Below are positions 4,582 through 5,103 of a DNA stretch of 5,103 bases, piece by piece. The notes under the pieces were generated by a model. It saw only the letters and a program-made list of their open reading frames with translations. It was not told the DNA's origin and made no database searches. This DNA comes from Acidimicrobiaceae bacterium. GTDB lineage: Bacteria > Actinomycetota > Acidimicrobiia > Acidimicrobiales > Ilumatobacteraceae. Numbering within the stretch: position 1 is the first letter of the stretch; each line of letters opens with the position of its first letter. The stretch is from NCBI GenBank assembly GCA_003455715.1, contig DMQJ01000489.1, positions 1,418 through 6,520 on the forward strand, written 5' to 3'. Made by a program: the position numbers and the translations under genes.

Positions 4582-5103
4582 ATGAGCGAGCCCCGTGAGC
4601 CCCGTGAGCCCCGCAAGCGCGACGAACCGTGGCTGATGCGCACCTATTCCGGCCATTCGTCGGCCGCGGCCTCCAACGAGCTGTACCGCACCAACCTGGC
4701 CAAGGGGCAGACCGGGCTGTCGATTGCATTCGACCTGCCGACGCAGACGGGTTACGACCCCGACCACGTACTCGCCCGCGGTGAGGTGGGCAAGGTGGGT
4801 GTGCCCGTGTGCCACCTGGGCCACATGCGCACGCTGCTCGACCAGATCCCGCCCGGGCAGATGAACACGTCGATGACCATCAACGCCACTGCGGCGTGGC
4901 TGCTGGCGCTGTACGTGGCCAACGCCGAAGAGCAGGGTGTGCCGTCCACTGCGCTGCGCGGCACCACGCAGAACGACATCGTGAAGGAGTACCTCTCCCG
5001 CGGCACGTACATCTTCCCGCCTGAGCCGAGCAAGCGGCTCATCGTCGACATGGTGGCGTGGTGCGCGCAGCATGCACCGAAGTGGAACCCGATGAACGTC
5101 TGC
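4582..5103 (+). CDS. ecm: Ethylmalonyl-CoA mutase, N-terminal part (cut by window edge)
   Basis: Ecm (also called MeaA) is an adenosylcobalamin-dependent acyl-CoA mutase that converts (2R)-ethylmalonyl-CoA to (2S)-methylsuccinyl-CoA in the ethylmalonyl-CoA pathway. The first 174 codons are present and the frame is open to the right edge; family members are roughly 650-700 residues, so the rest of the catalytic barrel and the B12-binding domain lie outside. Recognisable segments are WLMRTYSGHSSAAASNELYR (residues 17-36), KGQTGLSIAFDLPTQTGYDP (41-60), ARGEVGKVGVPV (65-76), MNTSMTINATA (94-104), GTTQNDIVKEYLSRGT (127-142) and PKWNPMNVC (166-174). The PTQTGYDPDH stretch follows Ecm/MeaA, whereas methylmalonyl-CoA mutase has ATHRGYDSDN and isobutyryl-CoA mutase PTQxGYDSDD. 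Start ATG 4582 gives an N-terminus like that of Streptomyces MeaA; a GTG at 4555 is an alternative. No Shine-Dalgarno sequence is visible. The N-terminus carries three EPR repeats. Confidence 0.9.
   Translation, partial: MSEPREPREPRKRDEPWLMRTYSGHSSAAASNELYRTNLAKGQTGLSIAFDLPTQTGYDPDHVLARGEVGKVGVPVCHLGHMRTLLDQIPPGQMNTSMTINATAAWLLALYVANAEEQGVPSTALRGTTQNDIVKEYLSRGTYIFPPEPSKRLIVDMVAWCAQHAPKWNPMNVC
4588..4614 (+). repeat. Three tandem 9-bp copies encoding EPR-EPR-EPR
   Basis: The unit GAGCCCCGT occurs twice in a row and then once as GAGCCCCGC, in frame with the mutase start. It encodes residues 3-11 in the non-conserved N-terminal tail. Gain or loss of a unit would keep the frame. Confidence 0.9.

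Noticed and set aside
4528..5073. Minus-strand open frame of 181 codons opposite ecm
   Set aside because: It is a shadow of the strongly conserved mutase coding frame, with no recognisable domain and a His/Arg-rich composition.

Overview
This window looks like ordinary chromosomal backbone from a GC-rich actinobacterium. The signs are high G+C in third codon positions, a tRNA-Glu/tRNA-Asp pair of actinobacterial type (the complete Glu gene does not encode CCA), a DUF2017 protein (a family largely confined to Actinomycetota) and an ethylmalonyl-CoA mutase closely resembling the Streptomyces MeaA/Ecm type as I remember it. A lineage outside Streptomyces, such as Acidimicrobiia, is possible, but I cannot prove it from the sequence.

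Layout from left to right. (1) Two tRNA genes lie on the minus strand: Glu(TTC), complete, followed by Asp(GTC), which loses its last few 3' bases at the window edge. (2) Two plus-strand genes follow: a small hot-dog acyl-CoA thioesterase (YbgC/4HBT type) and a DegV/FakB-like fatty-acid-binding protein. (3) Converging on them is a minus-strand pair, an HDDC2/YfbR-like HD-domain nucleotidase followed 25 nt later by a DUF2017 protein. (4) Diverging from the HD gene is a 3-hydroxybutyryl-CoA dehydrogenase (plus). (5) Next is aat, leucyl/phenylalanyl-tRNA-protein transferase (plus), which ends in a 12-bp perfect hairpin. (6) After about 200 nt of non-coding DNA, the 5' part (174 codons) of an ethylmalonyl-CoA mutase gene runs off the right edge.

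The genes share themes rather than form one operon. Thioesterase, DegV, 3-hydroxybutyryl-CoA dehydrogenase and Ecm all handle acyl-CoA or fatty-acid chemistry. The dehydrogenase and Ecm could both serve the ethylmalonyl-CoA pathway for C2 assimilation. Aat is an N-degron enzyme, and DUF2017 genes often sit near clpS in other actinobacteria, so a loose proteolysis link is possible.

I found no mobile element, CRISPR array or clearly new multi-gene system. The most interesting signals are regulatory. The divergent HD/dehydrogenase intergenic region holds a perfect 12-bp palindrome, and the same 9-base half motif sits next to the predicted -10 box of both promoters. Several genes also have a TANNNT box 6-8 nt before the start codon and no Shine-Dalgarno sequence, which suggests leaderless transcripts. 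Protein-level oddities are an NADP-like loop in the dehydrogenase, a Trp-to-Met change in the Aat substrate pocket, and a DegV protein lacking the usual GGR segment.
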